A DNA stretch of 22,517 nucleotides. Origin: Bipolaris cookei (Eukaryota; Ascomycota; Dothideomycetes; Pleosporales; Pleosporaceae). Location: positions 1-22,517 of the forward strand of contig NRSV01000137.1 in assembly GCA_002286855.1 (NCBI GenBank), in the 5' to 3' direction. Shown here in pieces: positions 1 to 10,056 of the stretch. Every line of letters begins with the position of its first letter. Positions within the stretch are counted from its first letter, which is position 1. The notes under the pieces were generated by a model, which searched no databases, was not told the origin of the DNA, and saw only the letters and a list, made by a program, of their open reading frames with translations. The translations under genes were made by a program, and so were the position numbers.

Positions 1-80
1 CCCACCCCCTCACAATACTCGTTTTCATAAGCCGCTTTTGTGTAACGGTGACGATATTGGTACTTCTTCTCTATCAACGT

Positions 81-1780
81 TCAATTCGCAGCAAAACGAC
101 TTAATGATCGTAGCGTTTCTCCATACTTCCATATCAGTAACGGACCTGGGATTCCAAACACAAGCGCTATGGTCGCAAGTAGACTATTTCCCCATCCGTA
201 TTCAAGGGCTCTGAACAAGTCTGGAGCAAACAAAGGGAACGTAAACCCAGCTATGAACCGAAGAACACTTGCAGCAGCAAGAGCTATAATCTGTGTTAGC
301 AACTGTCTCTCTCAGTTCACACTTGTTTATCATACCTGATGCAGCGTAGCGAGAGTATGTGTCCACCAGATAGACTTGGATAGTTTGCGTTCCAAAGATG
401 CAACCAGCTCCAAAAACAAAAGCTCCAATATCGGGAAAGATCCAGTGAAGGTGCGCTTGAGCAGACCAGCCATATATGAAGAGGCCGATAGGGACCAGTA
501 AAGCTCCCGGCGCCATCATAGGGACGCGAAACTCAGGCCGACCTGCCGAGTTGTTTCTCAGCTTCATCCAAACGTAGATCTTGTCGCTGATAAAAGCGCA
601 GCATTGGGCCCCAAACAAGTAGCCAAGACCGAGGACCAAAAAATGCAACCCTGACGTCGCTACAGACTGATTATATTGTTTTGTCCAGAGTGTTGTAAAA
701 GTTGACTGGTAGGCACGATTAGTAAGCACCCAGCGTTAGATGCGGGTGGACTTCTTACTAGCATGAGATATTGCGTTCCGAAAAGGAAAGCCAAGTATAT
801 AGAAAGAACTTGCACAATTACTTCTGTTCCCAGAAGACGCAATGGTCGTGCTAATGCTGTTCTGAGCACTTGAGTAATGGATTGGTCCGGGCTTTTGTGT
901 GGTTCATTAGGAAATTTACCCTCGTCTTGCTGCCCTTTCCGTGCTGTGCGCTTGGATATGATTAGCGGGTGTGTTTCGTGTAAGAAAATCAATGCAGTAA
1001 TCTGAATAAGAGCGTCAAATATCGATTTGCCCCAGAAAATCCATCTCCAGTTCGCATACTCCGTTATGAATCCACCGATAAAGGGACCGAGAGCCTGTTT
1101 ATAGTAAGCTTCCTTGATCGATACTAGAATCTCCTCAAGGCATACCGGACCAAGTAGAGGCATTATACTGTATATGCCCATTGCTTTACCGCGCTCCTCC
1201 GCTGCCCAGATGTCGCTTAGGACACCACCACCAATCGACAGCGGCGCACTTGCTCCAAGGCCAGCAAGCATTCGGAAGACAATCATCTGAATGGGTGTGC
1301 TCGCAAACCCAGAGCCGAGGTTCCAGATAAGGTAGAACCATGCTGTAATATGAAGGATAATAGATCGACCAAATACTTCGCTTAAGGGTGCAAGAAAAAG
1401 GGGCCCTGCGGCATATGCGATGACAAAAGCAGAGAGAATGAGTTGTTGCTCCACGCTTTTAGTTGCGCCTATGTCTCGCGAAATTTCAGGTATTGCAGGG
1501 GCCATCATTGACGACGATGAAGTAGAAATGAAGGTAAATCCAGCAACGATAGAAGTGGTAGTCCATTTCTTTTGATAGGACCAGTTTAGAGGGTGCTGCG
1601 GGTCCAATGTACTCAATCCATCCTAAGAACAATATGTTAGATATCAGTCACTAACTTCGCCTAGCTGTTTCCGACACTTACAGTATTCCAGTCCTTCTCG
1701 AGGCCATTAACAGCGTCTTTCTTAGACCACACACTGGATGATTCCTCTGTAAGCACACGAAATTTGTGGCTCCGATGCAT
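81..1780 (-). CDS. MFS transporter, DHA1-like, five exons
   Basis: Predicted 12-TM major facilitator superfamily proton antiporter of the plasma membrane. Spliced model (minus): exons 1780-1682, 1622-1146, 1094-759, 705-336 and 283-81, with GT-AG introns of 59, 51, 53 and 52 nt. All phases agree and give 494 aa, a normal family length. The 51-nt intron has no stop and can be misread as coding. Seen in the protein: an N-terminal HPLNWSYQKKW before TM1, typical of fungal DHA1 drug/polyamine exporters; a motif-A-like GPLFLAPLSEVFGR near residues 106-119; and the antiporter motif C (LLGPALGPFIGGF) near residues 188-200, formed only after splicing. The C-terminal end has FPLFAP and YGWGNSLLA, also common in this family. 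The start at 1780 is the only ATG near the front of that exon. No frameshift or premature stop is seen. Substrate unknown. It is the leftmost host gene, beside repeat-rich DNA. Confidence 0.88.
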
Positions 1781-3100
1781 CTCGAGATACAGAAAAATGT
1801 CGTTCCGTGTGCGATTGTTGTCCGCTTTGTTGTTCTTCGTTATCGCAAATCTGGTATAAATTGTGAGATAGAAGGGCGGCGCTAACAGATGGATGCTATT
1901 GAGTTATTCTTCGGGTGCAAGACTTTGTGAACCAGGAAATTGTCTTGATTTATCTCTTTTTGCCCGACTTTGTATTGCCTATACTTCCTAATCTAGCCGA
2001 AAACGCTGTCTAAGCATTCAGAAACGTCTTTGGGACGTTTCAGATCCTTTGGAAAACCCGCCGACGAATTTAAGGGCACGAAAAACACCGAGGTTCATCT
2101 TGATGCACCAAGGGGGCAATTTACTCGGCCTCAGTAGAACGACCGTCTTATTTCAAAGCAAGAAATATCATAATTATGTCTTGACCAGCTTTACAAAGGG
2201 ACATTCCTGAAAAGCTGCCATGTGCAGGGCCGGAAAGCTCCACGCATAAAAGATGCTGGAAGCCATTTACTCTGTTCCTTTGTGTTCATGCAAAATCATG
2301 ACCTGACGTGCTAGAGTAGGCGTACAAGGGCTTCCTTGTGTCTTACGGCCCGTATCTACAACAAGGGAATCACTAAACCCACTAACCTTCCCTGCTTGGA
2401 TGCATAGTGCGGTGTGATGCGTCAGTCTAGCCAATATAAAAGCGTAATCCAAGGGCGTTCTGCGTGCTAACAGGGCTTAAGAGTGCTAAGCAGGGGCTTT
2501 AGTTCTTAAGTAGGAAAATATAAAAAAGGCAGTACGGACCCAGGGCGAGGGGAGAGAATTGCAATCAGCTCCCGTAGAAACACCTACAACAACCTAGTGA
2601 CATTCGAAACGGAGCAAGTAATACCGACACCAGCACAGACGGCAGCACAGACAGCAACATCGACTGGTTTGGTTTGACTTGATTGATCGAGTTGATTTTG
2701 TCCTGCTCAGTTTCAGCCGTTATTTCCCGTAGTTATGCCCGGCTGGCATGCTTGGCGGACAGCTAACATGTTGCAGAAGCTTAGTCCCGCGCTGCTCCAT
2801 GTCACCCTTGAAAACAAGGGCCATCTGTCCCTACTCGGCTCTCATGCAACCGACAAAACCAGAAAATCAAAACAACCGGCCCCTACCACCAAAACTCGTC
2901 ATCCGCAACACGAAATTTCCTCATTACAACGTGCTTATTTTTAAATAAAATTAACGCATATTAATACATGTACTTCAATTAACGTGTTTCACCACCGAGT
3001 CGTCAACCCCACCGAGTCGTCAGCTCCACCACCACACCCTACCTTTGCAACAATATTGCGCAACACTACTATAATTTTTCTTATTAAGCAGAATAAGATA
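1781..3100. other. Intergenic DNA with possible LTR debris
   Basis: No convincing gene. The stretch near 2462-2640 resembles part of an LTR: it has a TATA-like AAAATATAAAAAAGG at about 2514-2528, followed by a purine-rich GC segment. No partner LTR, target duplication or retroelement ORF was found beside it, so this is a guess. Two overlapping small frames at 2735-2948 show no recognisable motif. Two copies of CCACCGAGTCGTCA occur at 2992-3005 and 3009-3022, just beyond the 3' end of transposase A, and could be subterminal repeats of that transposon. Confidence 0.35.
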
Positions 3101-4269
3101 TTATTCTTCAGACGCGTCGCTATCCTCTATATCATCTAATTCTACTTGGCAAGTGCGAGAGTTGTGTCCAACTTGGCTGCAACGCCCGCAGCGCCGTTCA
3201 CTGCGCACCCTCTTCGCAGACGTTGCACCATCATTACAGCTACCACCCTCTGCCTCAGCGATCTGATCAGCTATCTGGCCAACTGTCTGAGACCCCTCTG
3301 TCTGCAGGTAGCGCCTCTTATGAGTTTTTCGCTTTGTTACTTCGCTAATCGTAGCTTCAAGACGATCAAGTTTCTCCTGCATTAACACCATATTATGGGC
3401 TATCTGCTGAGCGCCCTTACTCAACTGCTGCATCTGCTCCTTAAGAGAAGTTGTAGGAGACCCTTGCTGGATTTGCATGCGGTTTCGAATAAGCGTAGCC
3501 TGCTCCTCCATTTCGCGCGCGTTACGCGGCGTTTTTGGCTCCCAGGTAGTGGTCTCTTGCGCTGGTGGAGTCGGCGTACGCAGCACGACGTCAAGCTGTG
3601 ATAAAACAACGTGATAATCGTGTGGAGTAAGCCCAGCACCTCGAAATCCTCCGCAGATGTTTTCTGGTGTAATAGCCTTGTAATAGGCCTTTTTAAACGC
3701 TGGTAGGAAGGTTTCTTTGCTGATATGGTGGATGCAATTACGTGCCAAGACCGAGATAGCATCACCATACGCGCGCTTCAACGGCGAGAAGCAGCCCACA
3801 TCAAGAGGCTGTAAGAGGTGCGACGAGTGGGGAGGCATACAGAGGAGGATTATCTTCATCTCTTCGCAGAGATCTCGGAAAGCTACCGAGCAGTGGTTCT
3901 CATGGCCGTCAATAATGAGTAGCCTATGCGTCCCCACAGGCCGCGCATAGGAATCGAAGTGACGAAGCCAGTCAAGCGCTAGATCATTGTTCGTCCAGCC
4001 AGTAGGACTAACTTGGATTACCCAGTCGCGTGGCAGATCCTCCGTGAACCAGGTGGAGATCAGAACCTTGCCTGCGAAGATAAGAAACGCTGGGATACGC
4101 TTGCCTGTTGCGCCAACGCCTTGTATCAGCGTAACCCACTCACGATTGCCTGGCTGGATCTTCTTTGTTCTTCCTGGTTTGTCTGAGCCTGTGATAACTG
4201 ACTGTGATAAAATCTTGCCCATAGTAAAGCCAGTCTCATCAAAGTTGTAGATATCTTCGTCTACGATAC
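3101..4269 (-). pseudogene. Fot1/pogo-like DDE transposase A, 5'-truncated
   Basis: Endonuclease of a Tc1/mariner-superfamily cut-and-paste transposon (DDE_1 domain). The open frame from the internal ATG at 4222 gives 373 aa. The same frame continues upstream to 4269 and encodes DEDIYNFDETGF, holding the first catalytic Asp. The second Asp is in LLIIDGHENH and the third in LLQPLDVGCFSPLK, with 35 residues between them. A coiled-coil-like segment follows. The C-terminus carries a zinc knuckle, CGRCSQVGHNSRTC (CX2CX4HX4C), and an acidic tail. The retained part has no stops, so the catalytic half looks young. The helix-turn-helix DNA-binding half is missing: the reading frame meets the copia LTR at 4270, and no matching 5' half is found beyond the other LTR. 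Confidence 0.9.
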
Positions 4270-4498
4270 TGTTAGATTGTCATGTGTTATCAAGGACGGT
4301 CAATTGATTGTGAAAAAATGAATTGTATTGATATTTGTTGTGATTGTTCTCTGCCATTACTTATGTGCAGTGTCTTGCTATTGCCTCGGTAGGTGCTTGT
4401 TTCATGTAAGTATCAAAGTACGTCGGCTGTAATTCATGCCGATATATCCTGGCATAATATCGACTGCGTTCGGCGGCTTAGGTTGCTGTCATCTGACA
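4270..4498 (-). repeat. Copia 3' LTR
   Basis: 229 bp. On the plus strand it begins TGTTAGAT and ends ATCTGACA, a short imperfect terminal inverted repeat with TG...CA ends. It matches the other LTR at 227 of 229 positions by eye alignment. It is inserted directly in the coding frame of transposase A. Confidence 0.95.
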
Positions 4499-4510
4499 CA
4501 CCCCTCAGCT
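4499..4510 (-). other. Polypurine tract of the copia element
   Basis: AGCTGAGGGGTG on the minus strand lies immediately upstream of the 3' LTR, where the plus-strand primer tract is expected. Confidence 0.6.
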
Positions 4511-4520
4511 TGAAGGGACT

Positions 4521-7500
4521 TCAAGCTGGATAGCCAGTTTGGTCTATGACTAAGAGTTCCAGTTGGTCTTGGATTTCTTGTAGCGGCGCATCCTTGGCTA
4601 CCTTCCGATCTCGCACTTCGATCAGCCCCAGTTGGGTCAGAAAATTCTGCCACTGGTTAACTGAGAGTACTTTTGTAAGACCGTCTGCAATCATGTTCGA
4701 GGACTGGGTGTATTCCACCTTAATCCTCCCACTGGATACTTCCTGTCGTAGCCAATGATTGTGGATGTCTACATGCCTAAGCTTGGTCTGAAGTTTCGAT
4801 ACTTGTTGCGACACCAGGCGGATTGTCTGTTGGTTATCACATTGGATCACGATCATTGGGCTTGGAAGTTCAACCTTGAGCTCCTTGATCAGTCTTGACG
4901 TGAAGATAGCTTCCTTGGCTACTTGGGAAAGCGCCAAAAGTTCAGCTTCGGTAGTTGACGTTGTAACCGTATCTTGCTTGTTGGCTCGCCAAGCGATGAG
5001 TCCATTGAACAGTTTGATAGCGTAGCCCTGTGAGCTTTTGCGATCAATTGTATTGTCCGCGAACGATGCGTCACTTGCCACCTCCAAGGAGTCGCCTCCA
5101 CCTAGCTGTAATGTCAACCACTTTGACTTCTCGAGATAGAGAAGGACACGATCTGCAGCCTGTTGGTGTTCAAGACTTGGGTTTGATAAGAATCTTGCTA
5201 ATCGAGAGGTTGCAAACGCGATATCCGGTCGAGTGTTGACAGCAGTATATAGGAGTGATCCAATCTTGCGCTGATATCTGTTGATTTCTGATGGAGTTGC
5301 TCATCCATCGCGTGGCTTCAGCTCACGGCTGGCCATTGGCATGTCGTGCCGGATTGTTCGGTCCTCGACTGTAACGGTTCTGTTCACCATCGGTCACCGA
5401 GCCAAGAACTTCATTGGTCACCGAGTCAAGAACCCTATCGGTTACCGAGTCGGTTACCGAGCTCCGTCACCGACCTAAGATCCCTGTGGTTCACCAAGCC
5501 TAGAACCGAGTCGGGCACCGAGGTCCAACCGAACCAACTACGCACCTAGCCGTATCTGCCAGCACCAGCAGGTATAAGAACCAGGCGCCCCGTAGATAGT
5601 ACTCGATAGATTTTCGATATCCTTCCGTACCAGACCTATAGGTGTCTGCTCCTATCAAGGCTCTTCTGTTGTCCCACGCACTCCCATATGCCTCTGAGTG
5701 ACACTATCTGCCCATACTGATCTGAGTAGTCTTGCCTGTGTCGTTACATCGACGAGCCTATTGATCTTCTCGCAGTAGGCTGCCTGGGAGAGGTTGATGA
5801 GTTGCTTTGATCTGTCTCTGATCACCTCAATCCCTAGAAACCACTGCAAGTCTTCTCCACCTGTCATAGAGTATCTCTTCTTGAGCTTATCTATAACGTC
5901 TTCTGCCTCTTTGGCTTTGTCCGTGTGGTACGCAAGTATGATGTCGTCGACGTAGAAGAATATGATGATGCCATCCTTGATCATGCAACATGGCTCATGG
6001 GGTACAATCTGAAACCCAAGTTCAGTGAGCGTTGCTGTGAAATCTCTTTGCCAAAGGGCTGGGGATATTCTTAGCCCATAGAGTGCCTTTTGAATCTTCA
6101 GAATAGTGCCAGGCTTCTGGTATCCTTGTGGCATGAGCATGTAGACTTCTCGGTCAAGCGATGCATGGACAAAGGCGTTTGTTACGTCGAACTGCTTCAG
6201 TTCAAGGTCGTACTTGGCACCGATTGCCATGAGTAGACGGAAAGATCTTCCTGCTAAGGTGGCAGCGTAGGTGTCTTGGGAGGTGATGTTTCTTTGTTGG
6301 TCTCCCCTGGCTACTAGCCGCGCCTTGCATTTGACAAATTGGTTGTGTTTGTTGAACTTGTACACGAATACCCACATGCAGTCGATGATCTGATGTCCCT
6401 TGGCTTTCGCTGCCTTGTGTGGTACTTCAACCCAGGAATTAGCGATCTTATGGCTTTGAAGGTGTGCGCGTTGTGCTTCTTTGAACAGCTCTCCCATAGC
6501 ATGCTCGTCAAGATTTGTCCTGGCTGTTGGTGGCTCAGGTAGCTGTGAGCGATGTATCTTGACCCCTTTTGAGAGTAGCCTTTTGAGCTGCGCCTTGTCG
6601 ATTGTATGGCCACGGTAGCTGCCTATTGATCCAGCCTCTGTGCCTGCCATAAAGGCTGCCGCCCATGGAATAGTTTTTGACGATTGGATCTCAGGAAGAG
6701 TTTCTGCATCCCCGCTCATCAGTTGTGCCAGCAGAGCTACTGGTGGAGGAGTTGTTGGAGGCGTGGGATAAGGCGGATTATTCGGAGGGAGCTTGTCCGA
6801 AAGTTGACGATTCGTATTCTCTTGATTTGCTCTCGGCCCTAGGGCGTCGTCATCAATCGACGTCTCATCCTCATAGAACGATTCGTTTTCCGGTTGCGGT
6901 GCTAGAGTCGGCAGCTCCGCCATGCTCACTATCGTTTTGATTTCTTCTAGGGTGCTGTGCATGAGATTATCCATAATGTCTTCCTCTTTGCCATTTAATA
7001 TTGATGATTCGTCAAACACTACATCGCGGGTGCTGATGACTTTGCCCATCGATGGTATCCAAATTCTGAAAATATTTGATGAGCGGTAACCCACTAGGTA
7101 GCCAATCCACGCCTTTGGATCTAGGCGTTGGAGCCTTGACTTTCCACGCTGGGTGTCGTTTGTTAAGGCAAACGCCTTACAGCCGTATGTCTTTAGGTGT
7201 GCTAGATTAGGTTTCTTTCCCGTCGTATAAATTCCATTGTTGAGGGCTACTCTCGTAAAGAACACCTCGTATGGCGACTTCCAGTTGTTTGTATAATTTG
7301 GTGTACGATTGTACAAATATACACCGGCTCTCGTGATTTCAGGCCACACGTTCCAGGGTAGGTTGGCTCCAAGGCGCATAGTTCGCGCTTTCTCCTTATT
7401 TACACCCCCTGAGCGTTCGGCGCCACCGTTTTGGGCCTGCGTATTGGGTGCCGAAGGCTCGATGACTATGCCTTTTGATATGACCCAACGGTAGACTTCT

Positions 7501-8447
7501 TGTTTGACAGTAACGATCTCGTTGTCTGCCTCGATGACCTTGACGTTGACATTGAATTGCTTCTTCAGGAAGGTGATAAATAAGTCCAATAATTTGATGA
7601 TTGACCTGGCTGTGCGGTTGTCTGTGAAGTAGTAGTCCCATTGGAAACCGGAGTACCTATCCGTGATAAGCATTTGGCTCTTTTCCTTATTGAAACTTCT
7701 GTCTTCATATTGGTGGAAATCGATAGCAATCCTTTCTCCCGGTCCATCGTCGTTGATCCGTGGTGCTCTGCTTATTTGGCGTCGCAGTTTTGATCTGCCA
7801 CATGGGTCACATTCAACTGTCCTTGGTCCTTGGATCCGCACCCCCTCAGCTTTCTGCATGAGATGCTCGATTGCTGCTGGTCCAGAATGACCGAGGCGTT
7901 GGTGCCATAGCGTCGCTGAGGCTCGTTTGCCATTCTTCTTGACAGAGTGTTTATGCACGGAGAGCGCTTGTTGGCTGATACTGTCTCGAGCACTCTTTAT
8001 GGGAGTATTGTCGACGGGAATATATTCCATCACCCACTGGCCATGAAGCTCCTGGAGCTGACCGATTGTTTGTCCGTTCCGGGTCCTGAGAGTTGTTGGA
8101 TCGCGCTTAGTGTCCCACCAGATGCCTTGTAATCGTAATACTCTAAAGGACACAAGGTTGCAAAGTATATCAGGGCACCAGGCAACGCCGTGAAGTTTTA
8201 ATGTTGTCTTCTTAACTCCATTAGTCATGGTAACCTTGGCTGTGCCATATGCTCTAATCCATAGCTTTGAACTGCCTGCCCATACAAAATCGCCTTCTGA
8301 TGGTGGGCGCATATCGTACAACCTGTCAATATTATTGGTTATATGAATCGTTGATCCAGAGTCAAGTATGAATGAGTTCTGGAGGGGATATACTCTTCCT
8401 CCAGCCTCGAATGAGGCTGCGACGAAGGTGGCTTGGGTTTTGCCCAT
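4521..8447 (-). pseudogene. Copia pol polyprotein, interrupted
   Basis: Protease, integrase, reverse transcriptase and RNase H of the copia element. From the ATG at 8447, protease DSGSTIHI lies at residues 29-36. The integrase zinc module (LWHQRLGH ... CDPCG) follows. The catalytic core shows AIDFHQYEDR, EADNE and NGGAERSGG, i.e. Asp, Asp, Glu. Reverse transcriptase carries IIFFYVDDIILAY (the YVDD box). RNase H (5117-4521) has ASDASFADN, STTEAELLAL and CDNQQTIRL. Two lesions are seen. A foreign solo LTR at 5370-5748 splits the end of RT. An in-frame TGA lies at 5303-5301, in RDG-stop-ATP. The LTR plus one target duplication is 384 bp, a multiple of three, so the downstream frame is kept. Codons beyond 5748 towards 5655 are LTR sequence, not pol. 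Confidence 0.92.
5370..5748 (+). mobile_element. Solo LTR of another retrotransposon, nested in copia pol
   Basis: A 379-bp insertion begins TGTAACG and ends CGTTACA, a perfect 7-bp terminal inverted repeat with TG...CA ends. It is flanked by TCGAC on both sides (5365-5369 and 5749-5753), a perfect 5-bp target-site duplication. A TATA-like TATAAGAACC at 5572-5581 suggests plus orientation. Its sequence differs from the copia host LTRs, so it comes from a different family. Without internal retroelement sequence it is best read as the product of LTR-LTR recombination. The left half holds a run of short GGTYACCGAG-type motifs. Confidence 0.92.
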
Positions 8448-8462
8448 GGCTCTTCCTTCTAG

Positions 8463-9695
8463 TCAATCTTCCAATACCTCTGGGGCAGGAGTGTGTGACG
8501 TTTTTACACGCGGAGTTTGCGACCTTGGCTTACTCTTTGCGCGTAGAGCACCTTGCAGGTTGGGATCATGTTTCATTCGATACTCCACACCTTCAATAAG
8601 GGCCGGATTTGGCTTCCACTGTTCCAGCGCCTTGTCTGGATTGACATAGTAGCATTCCTGGATACTTTGTTTGTAGCCGCACGCTAGGCATTGTGCTCCT
8701 TCGCGTAGTGTCGTTGTCTGACGACGTTTGGCTGGAGCAACAGGACTATTGCTGTTGATCTTCCCAGCAAAGCGTGAGTTTCTCGCGCGCCCGCGGTAGT
8801 TCGAGCTGGAGGCAGTGTTCCGAGCGTCCTCGCCACCGCCATTCTCAGCAAGAAAAGCAGCTCCGTCATTGTGCTCCAGAGTGCTTGCGGCATTGTACTC
8901 CGCATGGAAGAGTGCCATTTTGCTACTCTTAATAGGGTGCTCGAATTGAAGCGTCTCCCTACACAACTTGATCATCTCTCTTCTCGTCATACCTGCCTGT
9001 CTTCGAGGTCCAGCATTGAAGTTGGTTACCCAGGCTAGGCTCAGCCTTGCTACTGCTTCCATAAAGTCAGCTGCCAAGGTCTGAAACTCCAGAACCTCTG
9101 GAACCCTGGCCAGTTCGGCTTCCGTGGCCGCTTGATCATAGGTTGCAATCCAGATGTCCCATTTAGTTGCGGTCAACGTCTTTGATCGTAGGATATCCTG
9201 GTATTGCTTTCTTGCTCGATCCTTCTCGTGTTGTTCATCAAACCCGCTTATTGATTTCAGGTTTATAACCCACTCGCGTAGGGTTTTATCGGGTAGGCAG
9301 CACGTTTGCTGAAGGTATGGTGACACGGTTGATTGGATAAATGCAACAATTTGTTGGAGATTTGTTTGTTCCTTGTCGTACGTGCGGCGATCATCTTCGT
9401 ACAATTTGTAATCGATTTTGAACTCTTCGAGGTCTTCTTTATAGGCTGTCTGACTTGCGTTAGTTAACTGAGAAACGCGTGACGCCCTTTCAACTCCTGG
9501 TCGAGTATTATACTCGGATACATCCGGCTTTTTTGGTTTTGTTGGCTTTTCTGTTGGTTGTTTATTGCCTTGTGGGTCAATCAGGTCCCACACATCGTGT
9601 GCCACGCAGCGTGACTGTAGTTGTACAAGCCACCTCTGAAATGATGCAGCATCGCGCAGGCTGATAGTGTTATCGCGGATGATTTGCTGGTTCAT
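8463..9695 (-). CDS. Copia gag
   Basis: Structural capsid/nucleocapsid protein of the copia element, 410 aa. The ATG lies about 36 bp inside the 5' LTR. The N-terminus has the WDLIDP-type gag segment, followed by a Lys/Pro-rich linker and a helical middle region. Near the C-terminus is CLACGYKQSIQECYYVNPDKA, which resembles the nucleocapsid knuckle of fungal copia gags but lacks a clear His ligand in this copy. The frame ends at TGA (8465-8463), five codons before the pol ATG at 8447. Gag and pol are in the same frame, so a gag-pol fusion would arise either from an originally continuous ORF or by read-through of this stop. Confidence 0.88.
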   Translation of the reverse strand: MNQQIIRDNTISLRDAASFQRWLVQLQSRCVAHDVWDLIDPQGNKQPTEKPTKPKKPDVSEYNTRPGVERASRVSQLTNASQTAYKEDLEEFKIDYKLYEDDRRTYDKEQTNLQQIVAFIQSTVSPYLQQTCCLPDKTLREWVINLKSISGFDEQHEKDRARKQYQDILRSKTLTATKWDIWIATYDQAATEAELARVPEVLEFQTLAADFMEAVARLSLAWVTNFNAGPRRQAGMTRREMIKLCRETLQFEHPIKSSKMALFHAEYNAASTLEHNDGAAFLAENGGGEDARNTASSSNYRGRARNSRFAGKINSNSPVAPAKRRQTTTLREGAQCLACGYKQSIQECYYVNPDKALEQWKPNPALIEGVEYRMKHDPNLQGALRAKSKPRSQTPRVKTSHTPAPEVLED

Positions 9696-9730
9696 ATTGC
9701 TTCGTGGGTAGAGGCACTGAGACTCTTAAT

Positions 9731-9959
9731 TGTTAGATTGTCATGTGTTATCGAGGACGGTCAATTGATTGTGAAAAAATGAATTGTATTGATATTTGTT
9801 GTGATTGTTCTCTGCCATTACTTATGTGCAGTGTCTTGCTATTGCCTCGGTAGGTGCTTGTTTCATGTAAGTATCAAAGTACGTCGGCTGTAATTCATGC
9901 CGATATATCCTGGCATAATATCGACTGCGTTCGGCGGCTTAGGTTACTGTCATCTGACA
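9731..9959 (-). repeat. Copia 5' LTR
   Basis: 229 bp, with the same termini as the LTR at 4270-4498 and two transition differences. Its outer edge touches the P450 duplicate at 9960. The sequence just inside it (ATTAAGAGTC...) did not match a tRNA primer-binding site that I recognise. Confidence 0.95.
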
Positions 9960-10056
9960 GTGGTCTGGACCAACGCGCACAATGGGTCCGTACTTGTCGT
10001 GAACCTTTAGCATGTACTTGTACCATTCGCCTTTCAACTGATTGTTGTACGAATGA
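9960..10056 (-). pseudogene. 97-bp cytochrome P450 fragment (duplicate)
   Basis: Identical base for base to 10820-10916. It encodes about 32 residues of a P450 N-terminal region, including KYGPIVRVGPDH. It ends exactly at the copia LTR on one side and in unrelated sequence on the other. Too short to act alone. Confidence 0.85.

Larger units (their letters stand above)
4270..9959 (-). mobile_element. Ty1/copia LTR retrotransposon
   Basis: Complete copia-type element on the minus strand, 5690 bp including a nested 379-bp solo LTR. It is bounded by two 229-bp LTRs that differ only at 4292/9753 and 4485/9946. Gene order is gag, protease, integrase, reverse transcriptase, RNase H, which is diagnostic of Pseudoviridae/copia. 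A purine-rich tract AGCTGAGGGGTG (4510-4499) abuts the 3' LTR. The near-identical LTRs imply recent insertion. The five bases outside the LTRs are GATAC (4265-4269) and GTGGT (9960-9964). They do not match, so the element no longer has its original pair of flanks. It is probably inactive as it stands because pol is interrupted. Confidence 0.95.

Noticed and set aside
2735..2948. Two overlapping small plus-strand frames
   Set aside because: They have no motif or homology that I can see, and lie in repeat-rich intergenic DNA.
5384..5530. CRISPR-like array
   Set aside because: The repeats are short, degenerate and irregularly spaced inside a eukaryotic LTR.
5655..5748. C-terminal part of the long pol frame, reading LLRSVWADS and onward
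   Set aside because: It lies inside the inserted solo LTR, whose TCGAC target duplication is at 5749-5753, so it is not pol sequence.
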